From contig JACKKN010000001.1 of assembly GCA_024236415.1 (NCBI GenBank), positions 372,001-436,000 on the forward strand: 64,000 nucleotides of DNA. The letters run 5' to 3'. The stretch is from Hyphomicrobiales bacterium (lineage in GTDB: Bacteria > Pseudomonadota > Alphaproteobacteria > Rhodospirillales > JACKKN01). Below the pieces are notes generated by a model that was given only the letters and a program-made list of their open reading frames with translations, had not been told where the DNA came from and ran no database searches. Positions 51,520 to 59,702 of this stretch are shown piece after piece (the stretch's first letter is position 1; each line of letters starts with the position of its first letter). Both the position numbers and the translations under genes were made by a program.

Positions 51520-53580
51520 GTGAGCCGCCACCCGCGCCGCACCAAGACCGCCGCCAGGGGCGCCCCGCCGCCGCTGTTGCAGGAGGCTTTGCGCCTGCAC
51601 CAGTCCGGCCACCTGGACGAGGCCGCCGAACGCTACCGCCGGGTGCTGGAGGCCGACCCCGGCCAGGCCGACGCCCTGCACCTGCTGGGCGTGGTGGCGC
51701 ACCAGCGCGGCGACGCCGCCGCCGCCGTGGACCTGATCGGCCGCGCCGTGAAGCGCAACCCCGGCGCCGCCACCTACCTGAACAACCTGGGCGCCGCCCT
51801 GCTGGCCCTGGGCCGCCATGGGGAAGCCGAGCGCCAGTTCCGCCGCGCCCTCAAAGCCCGGCCCGACTATGTGGAAGCGCTGACCAACCTGGGCGGCGCC
51901 CTGCAGAAATCCGGCCAGGGCGCCAGGGCCGAGCAGGCTTACCGCCGCGCCCTGGCGCTCGACCCCGCCCGCGCCGACGCCCACAACAACCTGGGCAGCC
52001 TGCTGCACGACCGCGGCCAAGTCGAGGGCGCCCTGGAACACTACCGCGCCGCCCTGGACGCCAACCCCCACTACGTGGACGCCCACGCCAACCTGGGCAA
52101 TGCCCTGATGGCCCTGGGCGAAACCGCGGCGGCCGAAAGCCAGTACCGCCAGGCCCTGGCCGTGCAGGCCGGCCACCTGCCCGCCACGGTTGGCCTGGCA
52201 CGGGCCCTGGCGCTCCAGGACCGGCCCGTCGAGGCCGAGGCCGTGCTCCGCGCCGCGGTCCAGTCCCATGGCGAAAAATCCCTTATCCTCAAGGAGTTGG
52301 GGGATGTGTTGCAGGACACGGACCGGACCGCCGCGGCCGAGGACTGCTTCCGCCGCGCCCTGGCGGCCGACCCGGACGACGGCGCCGCAGCGGCGGCCCT
52401 GGCGTCGCTGATGGAAAAGGCCAGCCGCCTGGACGAGGCCGCCGACATGGCCCGCGGCGTGCTGGGGCGCGAACCGGGTAACGTGGCCGCGGCGCTGGTC
52501 CTGGCCAAGTGCGCGCGCCGCAGCGGGGACGGCGAGGACGGCCTCGCCCGCCTGGCCGCCGTGGACGGCGAGGGGCAGCCGGCCGACGCCCGCGCCGCCA
52601 TCCACTTCGAGCGCGGCGCCATCCTGGATCGCCTGGGCCGCTATGACGAGGCCTTCGACGCCTACCTGGCCGCCAACGGCTTCAACCATGCCCACTGGCG
52701 GACCCGGGCCACGGACCGCGACGTCTATCTGGACGAGATCGCCCGCCTGGAGGCGGCCTTCACCCCCGACTGGGTGGCGTCCTGGTCACCGCCGGTGCCC
52801 GGGGACGCGCCGCCGCCCCTGTTCCTGATCGGCTTTCCCCGCTCGGGCACTACCCTGCTGGACCAGATGCTGAACGCCCACCCGGCCATCCACACCCTGG
52901 AGGAACTGCCGGCCGTGGACCTGATGAAGGAGGCCCTGGCCGCGCGCCGACCCTACCCCCAGACCCTGGCCGACCTGGACGCCGAGACGGTGGCCCACCT
53001 GCGCGCGGTCTACGCCGCGGCCATCGCCGACCACGCCGGCCCGGCGGCCGCGGACAAGCTGATCGTCGACAAGATGCCCCTGAACACCACCGACGTGGGG
53101 CTGATCCACCGGGTCTTTCCCACGGCCCGGTTCCTGCTGTCCATCCGCCACCCCTGCGACGTCTGCCTCAGCGGCTTCATGCAGGCCTTCCGCCCCAACC
53201 CGGCCATGGTGCACTTCGACACCATCGACAACACCGCCCGCCTGTACGACCGGGTCATGACCCTGTGGAACCGGTACCGCGAGGTCCTGCCGATCCGGTA
53301 CCACCGCATCCGCTACGAGGACCTGGTGGCCGACATGGCCGGCGAGGTGGGCCGGATCCTGGAATTCCTGGACCTGCCCTGGGACGACGCGGTCATGGGC
53401 TATGCCGAGAAGGCCAAGAAGCGGCGCATCAAGACCCCCAGCTACCACCAGGTGGTGCAGCCCATCTACAACCGCTCGGTGGCCCGATGGCTCAACTACC
53501 GGCGCCACTTCGACGGCGCCCTGCCCCTGCTGGCGCCCCACGTCGCCGCCTTCGGCTATCCGCCGCCCGACGAGTCCTGA
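51520..53580 (+). CDS. TPR-repeat sulfotransferase
   Basis: The 686-residue protein joins a long N-terminal array of tetratricopeptide repeats (about residues 15-400, with repeated patterns such as YRRVLEADPGQADALHLLG) to a C-terminal sulfotransferase domain. The domain has the PAPS loop PPLFLIGFPRSGTTLLDQML (near 438) and the 3'-phosphate motif LLSIRHPCDVCLSGF (near 541). The start is a GTG. Such fusions are common in proteobacteria, but their substrates are mostly unknown; TPRs suggest a protein or peptide acceptor. Its last 25 bp overlap the converging ThiE-like gene. Confidence 0.9.
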   Translation: MSRHPRRTKTAARGAPPPLLQEALRLHQSGHLDEAAERYRRVLEADPGQADALHLLGVVAHQRGDAAAAVDLIGRAVKRNPGAATYLNNLGAALLALGRHGEAERQFRRALKARPDYVEALTNLGGALQKSGQGARAEQAYRRALALDPARADAHNNLGSLLHDRGQVEGALEHYRAALDANPHYVDAHANLGNALMALGETAAAESQYRQALAVQAGHLPATVGLARALALQDRPVEAEAVLRAAVQSHGEKSLILKELGDVLQDTDRTAAAEDCFRRALAADPDDGAAAAALASLMEKASRLDEAADMARGVLGREPGNVAAALVLAKCARRSGDGEDGLARLAAVDGEGQPADARAAIHFERGAILDRLGRYDEAFDAYLAANGFNHAHWRTRATDRDVYLDEIARLEAAFTPDWVASWSPPVPGDAPPPLFLIGFPRSGTTLLDQMLNAHPAIHTLEELPAVDLMKEALAARRPYPQTLADLDAETVAHLRAVYAAAIADHAGPAAADKLIVDKMPLNTTDVGLIHRVFPTARFLLSIRHPCDVCLSGFMQAFRPNPAMVHFDTIDNTARLYDRVMTLWNRYREVLPIRYHRIRYEDLVADMAGEVGRILEFLDLPWDDAVMGYAEKAKKRRIKTPSYHQVVQPIYNRSVARWLNYRRHFDGALPLLAPHVAAFGYPPPDES

Positions 53581-54179
53581 ACGGCGATGCCGCCGATGGC
53601 GGCGACCCCCGCCAGCCCCGATCCCTTCAGGCGCCGCAGGTTCCCGGCGGTCACGCCGCCCAGGGCGTAGACCGGCAGCGGCGCCATCCGGCACAGGGCG
53701 GCGAACCGCGGCACCCCCAGGGCCGGCGCCCCGGGATGGCTTGCGGTGGGAAAGACGGGTGACAGCAGGGTCGCGTCGGCCCCGGCCCGGGCCGCCCGCC
53801 ACAGGGCCCGGGGCCCATGCGCGGCGGCGGTGACCAGGGGCAGGCGGCCGCGCACGCGGCGCCAGGCCCCCTCGCCCAGCATCCATTCCGGCAGGTGCAG
53901 CCCGTCGCAGCCGAGATCGAGGGCCAGGTCCAGGTCCCCGGCCACCAGCAGGCGCAGGCCGCGGGCCCGGCACAGGCGCAGCAGCTCGGCGCCCAGGGCG
54001 GCCCGGTGCGGGTCGTCGTAATGCCGCAGGATCACCGCGTCGCCGCGGTCCAGCCCGGCGACGGCCGGCCGCGGGTCGGGCAGGCGCGCCGTGTCGGTCA
54101 TCAGGATCAGGCGCGGCAGGCGCCCATGACCTGGCAAATTGAGCCGGCGGAGAGAGTCTGCTAGGGTCGCCACGGGCAT
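53556..54179 (-). CDS. ThiE/TenI-like protein with altered active site
   Basis: The 207-residue protein has the thiamine phosphate synthase barrel pattern: LRLLVAGDLDLALDLGCDGLHLPEWML, LPLVTAAAH, DATLLSPVFPTASHPG, LPVYALGGVTAGNLRRL. Some canonical residues differ. The usual ND pair before VDLAL is GD here, and the HLGQ motif is HLPE. Therefore full ThiE activity is uncertain, and a TenI-like or divergent role is possible. No other thiamine gene is near. It converges on and overlaps the TPR-sulfotransferase gene. Confidence 0.8.
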   Translation of the reverse strand: MPVATLADSLRRLNLPGHGRLPRLILMTDTARLPDPRPAVAGLDRGDAVILRHYDDPHRAALGAELLRLCRARGLRLLVAGDLDLALDLGCDGLHLPEWMLGEGAWRRVRGRLPLVTAAAHGPRALWRAARAGADATLLSPVFPTASHPGAPALGVPRFAALCRMAPLPVYALGGVTAGNLRRLKGSGLAGVAAIGGIAVQDSSGGG

Positions 54180-54220
54180 TCATGCTCCTGCTTCCGGTCC
54201 CCCGTGTTAAGGGTAACTCC

Positions 54221-54940
54221 ATGGAATCACAAGTGGATATCGCCGCAAACCTGGCCCACGTGCGCGACCAGATCGCCGCCGCCTGCACCGCCGCCGGCCG
54301 CGCCCCCGAATCGGTCGAGCTGGTGGCCGTGTCCAAGACCCACGGCGCGGCCATGGTCGAGCGGGCCATCGCCGCCGGTCAGCGCGTGTTCGGCGAGAAC
54401 CGGGTGCAGGAGGCCGAGGGCAAGTGGCCGGCCCTGAAGCAGGCCCACGGCGGCCTGGTCCTGCACCTGATCGGACCCCTGCAATCCAACAAGGCGAGCC
54501 ACGCCGTGGCCCTGTTCGACGTGGTCGAGACCGTGGACCGGCCCAAGATCGCCCGGGCCCTGGCGCGCGAGATGGACAGGCAGGGCCGCCGCCCCGACTG
54601 CCTGATCCAGGTCAACACCGGCGAGGAGCCGCAGAAGGCCGGCATTGCCCCGGGCGAGGCCGACGCCTTCATCAAGTCCTGCCGCGAGGATTTCGCCCTG
54701 CCGGTGCGCGGCCTCATGTGCATCCCGCCCTTCGACGAGGAACCCGCCATGCATTTTGCCCTGCTGCGCGAGATCGCCGCGCGCAACGGGCTGCCGGTGC
54801 TGAGCATGGGCATGAGTTCCGACTTCGAGACGGCGGTGCGTTTCGGCGCCACCCACGTGCGCGTGGGCACGGCCATCTTCGGCACCCGCGAGCCCTACCC
54901 GCCCGTCGCCGCGCCCGGCGTCAACCCGCCGGCGGCGTGA
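54221..54940 (+). CDS. yggS: PLP homeostasis protein YggS
   Basis: The 239-residue protein is the alanine-racemase-fold PLP carrier of the YggS/PROSC family. The PLP lysine is in LVAVSKTHGA, followed by FGENRVQEA, HLIGPLQSNKA and the C-terminal LSMGMSSDFETAVRFGATHVRVGTAIFG, all diagnostic. The ATG at 54221 follows AAGGGTAA; the frame opens 39 bases earlier but without support. It diverges from the ThiE-like gene and its 3' end overlaps the L,D-transpeptidase by 20 bp. Confidence 0.95.
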   Translation: MESQVDIAANLAHVRDQIAAACTAAGRAPESVELVAVSKTHGAAMVERAIAAGQRVFGENRVQEAEGKWPALKQAHGGLVLHLIGPLQSNKASHAVALFDVVETVDRPKIARALAREMDRQGRRPDCLIQVNTGEEPQKAGIAPGEADAFIKSCREDFALPVRGLMCIPPFDEEPAMHFALLREIAARNGLPVLSMGMSSDFETAVRFGATHVRVGTAIFGTREPYPPVAAPGVNPPAA

Positions 54941-55457
54941 CCTCCAGCACCGCGCCGGGGCCGCACCGGCGCAGCAGGCCCAGCAGGTCCGGCAGGGCCA
55001 TCGCCACGCAGCCTTCCGTCGACGCAAGACCTGGCCCCGCCACGTGCAGGAAGATGGCGCTGCCCCGCCCGGGCACCGGCGGGTCGTCGTTGTAGCCCAG
55101 CTCCACCACCAGGTCGTACAGGCCGTCGTCCCGCCACATGTCCTCGTGGCGGGCAGAAAAAGGCTTTTGGATCAAGGTGTTGTAATCCGGGCTGGCGGGG
55201 TCGTCACACCAGCCGTCGGCCGGTGTCAGGGCCCGCACGGGCAGGCCCGTTGGCGGCGCCGGCACCCGATCGGGGCGATGGAAGACCCGGCGCAGGGGAA
55301 AGGCCCCTATCGGTGTGGCGCCGTCCCCCTCGCGCTTGTCGGCGGTGACACCGCCGCGGCCCAGGGCGCATCGAACGGCGGCACCGTTCCAGGTCAGGCG
55401 CCCGGCCGGGTCGACGCGGATGCGCAGCGGCGCGCCTGGATCGCCGGCGCCGGCCAC
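54921..55457 (-). CDS. L,D-transpeptidase-like (YkuD) protein
   Basis: From the GTG at 55457 the product has 178 residues and no signal peptide. It carries the YkuD-type features GDGATPIGAFPLRRVFHRP, then AIFLHVAGPGLASTEGCVAM with the catalytic His and Cys. These enzymes form or trim L,D-crosslinks in peptidoglycan, but short versions without a signal peptide are common in alphaproteobacteria. The start was placed by the stop of the upstream hypothetical gene; no ATG lies in range. It is probably coupled to that gene, whose stop is 1 base away. Confidence 0.87.
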   Translation of the reverse strand: MAGAGDPGAPLRIRVDPAGRLTWNGAAVRCALGRGGVTADKREGDGATPIGAFPLRRVFHRPDRVPAPPTGLPVRALTPADGWCDDPASPDYNTLIQKPFSARHEDMWRDDGLYDLVVELGYNDDPPVPGRGSAIFLHVAGPGLASTEGCVAMALPDLLGLLRRCGPGAVLEVTPPAG

Positions 55458-55458
55458 G

Positions 55459-56394
55459 TCAATGGTCCCGGGCCATGTCCGCGCCGGCGGCGCGGTCGGC
55501 AAGGCGGGCGCCCTGCTGGTACTTGCGCAGGGCGTCCAGCATGGTGTCCGCGAACCATCCGCCCTGGACGGCGACGCCGCCCCAGGCCGCCTCGTCGGCC
55601 GAGTCCGCGCGCCGGACGCCGGGCGGGACGGCAATGGCGGCGGTTGACTGGGTCGCTACCGGGGACGGCATAGGGGAAACGGCCGCCGCGCCGGCCGCCC
55701 GGGCGGGGACCGGGGCCCGGGCCTGGCGTGCCAGGGCCGCCTCGCGCTGCGCCCATTCCAGGACCTCGATGTGCTCCTGCACGGGATGGCTGGCCAGGTT
55801 CACGGCCTGGACCGCGCCGCCGGGATCTGCCGCCGCCGCCGGGGCCGCGGCCAGCAGCACGCCCGGCCCGGCCGCGGTGGCCAGGGTCCAGGGCGCGTCG
55901 TCGGTCAGGGTATCGGGCAGCCAGCCGGGCCCGCCGTCCCCGGCCGGCCCATCGGGGCCGGCGGCGGTCTTGACGTCCAGGCCGTCGTCCTGGCCGAAGG
56001 CCCCCTCCAGCAGGGCGATCACGTGCTCGCCGGCGTCTCGGCCCGTCTCCTGCTGCAAACCCATGTTGACCATGGCCGCCAGCAGGCCCAGGGGTCCGCC
56101 GAACAGGGCGCCGCCGGCCAGGCGCGGCACCGGGTCGATTCCGTCGCCCGTGACGTGGCGATAGATGGTGGCCACCACCGGGATGTGCTGCAGCGGATTG
56201 ATCACGTCCAGGAAGTCGGCGAAGGTCAGGCCGTCCTCGCCGAAGGGCTTGAACTCCTTGCCGCCGGCGCGCGGGGCCGTGGCGCCTTCCGTGCCCTGGG
56301 CATCCCACGGCTTCGGCGCCTGGGTCTTGACCCCGGGCGCGCCGCCCGTGGCCGTCAGGGCGGGATGGCTGTACTGGCTTTCGGTGGCGTCCAT
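55459..56394 (-). CDS. Conserved hypothetical protein with INPLQHIPVV motif
   Basis: The 311-residue protein starts MDATESQYSH at 56394 with GGAA upstream. Its only conserved-looking block is residues 55-110: GLTFADFLDVINPLQHIPVV, then TIYRHVTGDGIDPVPRLAGG and ALFGGPLGLLAAMVN, with Gly-rich hydrophobic helices. An Ala/Pro-rich low-complexity region (about 190-285) follows. The end WFADTMLDALRKYQQGARLAD is helical. Similar block patterns occur in unnamed proteins of Rhodospirillales. No signal peptide or catalytic motif is seen. It is one base upstream of the L,D-transpeptidase gene, so a cell-wall link is possible but unproven. Confidence 0.75.
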   Translation of the reverse strand: MDATESQYSHPALTATGGAPGVKTQAPKPWDAQGTEGATAPRAGGKEFKPFGEDGLTFADFLDVINPLQHIPVVATIYRHVTGDGIDPVPRLAGGALFGGPLGLLAAMVNMGLQQETGRDAGEHVIALLEGAFGQDDGLDVKTAAGPDGPAGDGGPGWLPDTLTDDAPWTLATAAGPGVLLAAAPAAAADPGGAVQAVNLASHPVQEHIEVLEWAQREAALARQARAPVPARAAGAAAVSPMPSPVATQSTAAIAVPPGVRRADSADEAAWGGVAVQGGWFADTMLDALRKYQQGARLADRAAGADMARDH

Positions 56395-56537
56395 GGCGGT
56401 TCCGTCGGCGGAGTCCTGCCCCGGCGGTGCAAGGGCGATGCCAACATCATCGCCTTGTTTTTCAGGGACTTGGAAATGCCCGCGCCGGCCGGCCGGCAAC
56501 TGTTGCCGGGGCCCGCGGCGGAAACTGCCGGACGGTG

Positions 56538-57698
56538 CTAGAACAAATGCCCGCTGCGCGTGGCCTTGGTCCGCAGGTAGGCCTCATTGTGGCGGTTGGA
56601 GGGGAAGGCGTGGGGCACCCGCTCCACCACCTCGACGCCGTAGGCGGCCAGGGCCTCGACCTTGGCCGGGTTGTTGGTCAGCAGCCGCACGCGGCTGAAG
56701 CCGAGCTGGCGCAGCATCTCGGCGGCGGGGATGTAGACCCGCTCGTCGTCGTCGAAGCCAAGCTGCTCGTTGGCGTCCAGGGTGTCGAAGCCGCGGTCCT
56801 GCAGCTCGTAGGCGCGCAGCTTGTTGACCAGGCCGATGCCCCGCCCCTCCTGGGCCAGGTACAGCAGCACGCCGCCGCCGGTGGCGGCGATTTCGGTGAT
56901 GGCGCCGCGCAGCTGGTCGCCGCAGTCACAGCGGAGCGATCCCAGCAGGTCGCCGGTGAAACATTCCGAATGCAGGCGGGTCAGCACCGCGTCCCTGGCC
57001 TGGGGGTCGCCGATGACGATGGCCAGGTGCTCGATGCCGCCGTCGTGGGGGCGGAAGGCGATGATGCGGGTCCGTTCGGCGTCCATCAGGGGCACGTCGG
57101 CCTCGCTGACCCGGTTCAGGGTCCGCGCTGTGGTCTGTTCGTGCTGGAACACGTCACCGGCGTCCACCACCACCACGCCGTGGCGGGCGGCCCAGGCCTC
57201 CAGGTCCTCGCCGTCCGGCACCCGCAGCTCCACCAGCACCACCGCCGGCAGCAGGCGCGCCACCTTGGCCAGGGCCACGGCGGCGGCGTCGCAGCCGTGC
57301 CGGCCCGCCGGCGCGATGGCCAGGTTCTCGGCCAGGCGCGCGGCGTCGTCGGGCGACAGGTCGGCCAGGGGATCGGCCAGGTCGTGGACCAGCTTGGCGC
57401 GCAGCTTCTCCTTGGGCCGCAGGGTGGCCACCCGGCCCGCCACGTGGGCCAGGCCCAGCACCGCCGCCCGCCGCGCCGTGATGGCCAGGTACGGCGCGTC
57501 GCGGCCCATGCCGGCGATGTCGGCCAGGGTCTCGTAGGATGCCGACTCGGCGGCCATGACCAGGACCACCCGGTCGCCGCCGGCGCGCACGGCGATGATC
57601 CGGCCGCGGCGCAGCTCGGACACCGCCCGGTCCACGGCCAGCAGCGCCACGGGTCGGCGCGAGGCGGGGAACATGGTGAGGTTGGAGCGGTGCGACAT
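56538..57698 (-). CDS. ribA: GTP cyclohydrolase II (RibA) with degenerate N-terminal domain
   Basis: The 386-residue protein has a C-terminal RibA domain (about 190-386) with the zinc motif HSECFTGDLLGSLRCDCGDQL and LAQEGRGIGLVNKLRAYELQD, which opens riboflavin synthesis from GTP. The N-terminal half (about 1-180) resembles a RibB domain but lacks its catalytic acidic DRENEGD motif, so it should not make DHBP. This degenerate RibB-RibA form is common in alphaproteobacteria. The start at 57698 (MSHRSNLTMF) has no clear ribosome binding site, and a start at 57674 is possible. Confidence 0.92.
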   Translation of the reverse strand: MSHRSNLTMFPASRRPVALLAVDRAVSELRRGRIIAVRAGGDRVVLVMAAESASYETLADIAGMGRDAPYLAITARRAAVLGLAHVAGRVATLRPKEKLRAKLVHDLADPLADLSPDDAARLAENLAIAPAGRHGCDAAAVALAKVARLLPAVVLVELRVPDGEDLEAWAARHGVVVVDAGDVFQHEQTTARTLNRVSEADVPLMDAERTRIIAFRPHDGGIEHLAIVIGDPQARDAVLTRLHSECFTGDLLGSLRCDCGDQLRGAITEIAATGGGVLLYLAQEGRGIGLVNKLRAYELQDRGFDTLDANEQLGFDDDERVYIPAAEMLRQLGFSRVRLLTNNPAKVEALAAYGVEVVERVPHAFPSNRHNEAYLRTKATRSGHLF

Positions 57699-57979
57699 GG
57701 GGGTGGGCCGGGCGCGGGCCGGTTCCTCGGCAGTGGGCGGACCGGTGCGCGCCGGATGGGCCGATGGTGGGGCGATGGCGGGGCGATGGTCCAATGGGGC
57801 GACAATACCCGCAAACGCGGGCTGGCACAAAGCCCCGAATCGCCCCCCGCCGCGGCCCGGGCCGGGGCCCGGATGGAACATTCCCCCTGGCCATAGCGTC
57901 CTGTTTCAAATAGGTTAATAGGCAAGGTGAGCGATCCGACGACACACATTCCGGCCCCCGACATGACCCCAGGCCAACC

Positions 57980-58672
57980 ATGACCACTGGCAAACGCGTC
58001 CTGTTCGTCGATGACGACGACCCCCTGCGCGAAATGCTGTCCGAGCAGCTGGAGCTGCACGAGGAGTTCGCGACCACCACCGCCGCCACCGCCGCCGAGG
58101 CGTTGGAGCTGTCCAAGCAGGACTATTTCGACATCATCATCCTGGACGTGGGCCTGCCGGACATGGACGGGCGCGAGGTCTGCCGCCTCATGCGCCGGGC
58201 CGGGGTCAAATCCCCCATCATCATGCTGACCGGCGCCGACACCGACGCCGACACCATCCTGGGCCTGGACGCCGGGGCCAACGACTACATCACCAAGCCG
58301 TTCAAGCTGGGCGTGCTGCTGGCCCGCCTGCGTGCCCACATCCGCCAGCACGAGCGCAGCGACGATGCCGTGTTCACCATCGGCCCGTACACCTTCCAGC
58401 CCAGCGCCAAGCTGATGATCGACAACGCCAACCAGAACCGCAAGGTCCGCCTGACCGACAAGGAGGCGGCGATCCTGAAATACCTGTACCGCTGCGGCGA
58501 CCGGGTGATCAGCCGCGACGTGCTGCTGGACGAGGTCTGGGGCTACAACGCCGGGGTCACCACCCATACGCTGGAAACCCACGTCTACCGCCTGCGCCAG
58601 AAGATCGAGAAGGATCCCTCCAACGCGCAGATCCTGGTCACCGAGCAGGGCGGCTACCGCCTGCGGCCTTAG
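57980..58672 (+). CDS. OmpR/PhoB-family response regulator
   Basis: The 230-residue protein has a receiver domain with the acidic pocket DDDD, phosphoacceptor Asp56 in IIILDVGLPDMDG, switch residue in MLTGAD and the lysine in TKPFKL. The C-terminal winged helix (about 130-230) contains LTDKEAAILKYLYRCGDRVISRDVLLDEVWGYNAGVTTHTLETHVYRLRQKI. No sensor kinase is adjacent, so it is an orphan here. It ends overlapping the converging xth gene by four bases. Confidence 0.94.
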   Translation: MTTGKRVLFVDDDDPLREMLSEQLELHEEFATTTAATAAEALELSKQDYFDIIILDVGLPDMDGREVCRLMRRAGVKSPIIMLTGADTDADTILGLDAGANDYITKPFKLGVLLARLRAHIRQHERSDDAVFTIGPYTFQPSAKLMIDNANQNRKVRLTDKEAAILKYLYRCGDRVISRDVLLDEVWGYNAGVTTHTLETHVYRLRQKIEKDPSNAQILVTEQGGYRLRP

Positions 58673-59478
58673 ATCTCCATCTCAACGATCACCGGCACGT
58701 GGTCCGACGGCGGGTCCCAGCCGCGGGTCTCCTTGACGATGTCGACGCCGCGCAGGGCCGGTTCCAGGTCCGGCGTCACCCACAGGTGGTCCAGCCGGCG
58801 GCCCTTGTTGGCCACGTCCCACTGCGGCGTGCGGTAGCTCCACCAGGTGAACACGGGCTCGGGCGGCGGGATAAGGCGGCGCACGGCGTCGACCCAGCCG
58901 CCGGCGGCCACCATGGCATCCAGGTGTTCGACCTCGACCGCCGTGTGGGTGACCACGTTCTTCAGGCGCGCATGGGACCACACGTCGCATTCCAGCGGCG
59001 CCACGTTCAGGTCCCCCACCAGCACCGTCCTGCGTTGCCTCCGGTGGTCCCGCCACCAGTCGGCCTGGGCGCGCATGAAGTCCAGCTTGTGGGCGAACCG
59101 GGGGTTCACGGCCGGGTTGGGCTTGTCGCCGCCCGCCGGCAGGTAGACGTTGTGCAGGGCGATGTCCCGGCCGCGGCCGCCCAGGTCGACGGTGACCTGC
59201 AGGTGGCGGCGGTCGTCGCGGCCGCACCAGGACCGGGGCCGGGGCGCCGACAGGGGCCGGCGCGACAGGATGGCCACCCCGTTGTATCCCTTCATGCCGT
59301 GGATGGCCTGGTGCGGGTACCCCATGGCGGCGATCTCGGCCGCCGGGAACAGGGCGTCCTCGACCTTGGTCTCCTGCAGGCACAGGACGTCGGGCGTCCT
59401 GTCCGCCGCCAGGCGCGCCAGGCCCGGCAGGCGCACGCGCACGGAATTGACGTTCCAGGTGCAGACGGACAGGATCAT
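58669..59478 (-). CDS. xth: Exodeoxyribonuclease III
   Basis: The 269-residue AP endonuclease/exonuclease has MILSVCTWNVNSVRVRL, the metal-binding Glu in LCLQETKVED, GYNGVAILSR, LVGDLNVAP and the C-terminal DHVPVIVEMEI, all expected. It cleaves DNA at abasic sites and acts 3'-5' on duplex DNA. The ATG at 59478 starts the conserved part; open frame upstream is not coding. A terminator for the next gene upstream lies in between. Confidence 0.95.
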   Translation of the reverse strand: MILSVCTWNVNSVRVRLPGLARLAADRTPDVLCLQETKVEDALFPAAEIAAMGYPHQAIHGMKGYNGVAILSRRPLSAPRPRSWCGRDDRRHLQVTVDLGGRGRDIALHNVYLPAGGDKPNPAVNPRFAHKLDFMRAQADWWRDHRRQRRTVLVGDLNVAPLECDVWSHARLKNVVTHTAVEVEHLDAMVAAGGWVDAVRRLIPPPEPVFTWWSYRTPQWDVANKGRRLDHLWVTPDLEPALRGVDIVKETRGWDPPSDHVPVIVEMEI

Positions 59479-59530
59479 GGGCGCGGTGTTCCCTTGCCGG
59501 CACGGTCCACGGGCGCGAACCGGTGGCCAC

Positions 59531-59568
59531 AAAAAAAGCGCCCGGCCAAGGGGGGGGAGACCGGGCGC
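59531..59568 (-). terminator. Rho-independent terminator downstream of lolA
   Basis: Read on the minus strand, GCGCCCGG and CCGGGCGC pair as an 8-bp stem around a C-rich loop and are followed by seven T (59531-59537 as A on the plus strand). It stands about 135 bp after the lolA stop. Confidence 0.8.
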
Positions 59569-59702
59569 CACGCTCTTTGCAGAGCATTTGGATGGCAGGG
59601 GAACCATCCATGGGAGTCCGAACGGTTGCCCGTTTCGAACCCTCCCTTGAAATTGGTTCCCATTTCAAAAAAAAGCAACAAGAAACCGCAACGGCCTGCG
59701 AA

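Noticed and set aside
59590..59660. A tRNA-like patch with TTCGAACCC next to paired arms
   Set aside because: The arms form an imperfect hairpin (GGGAG/CTCCC, AACGG/CCGTT), but no acceptor stem, D-arm or anticodon arm can be assembled in either strand.
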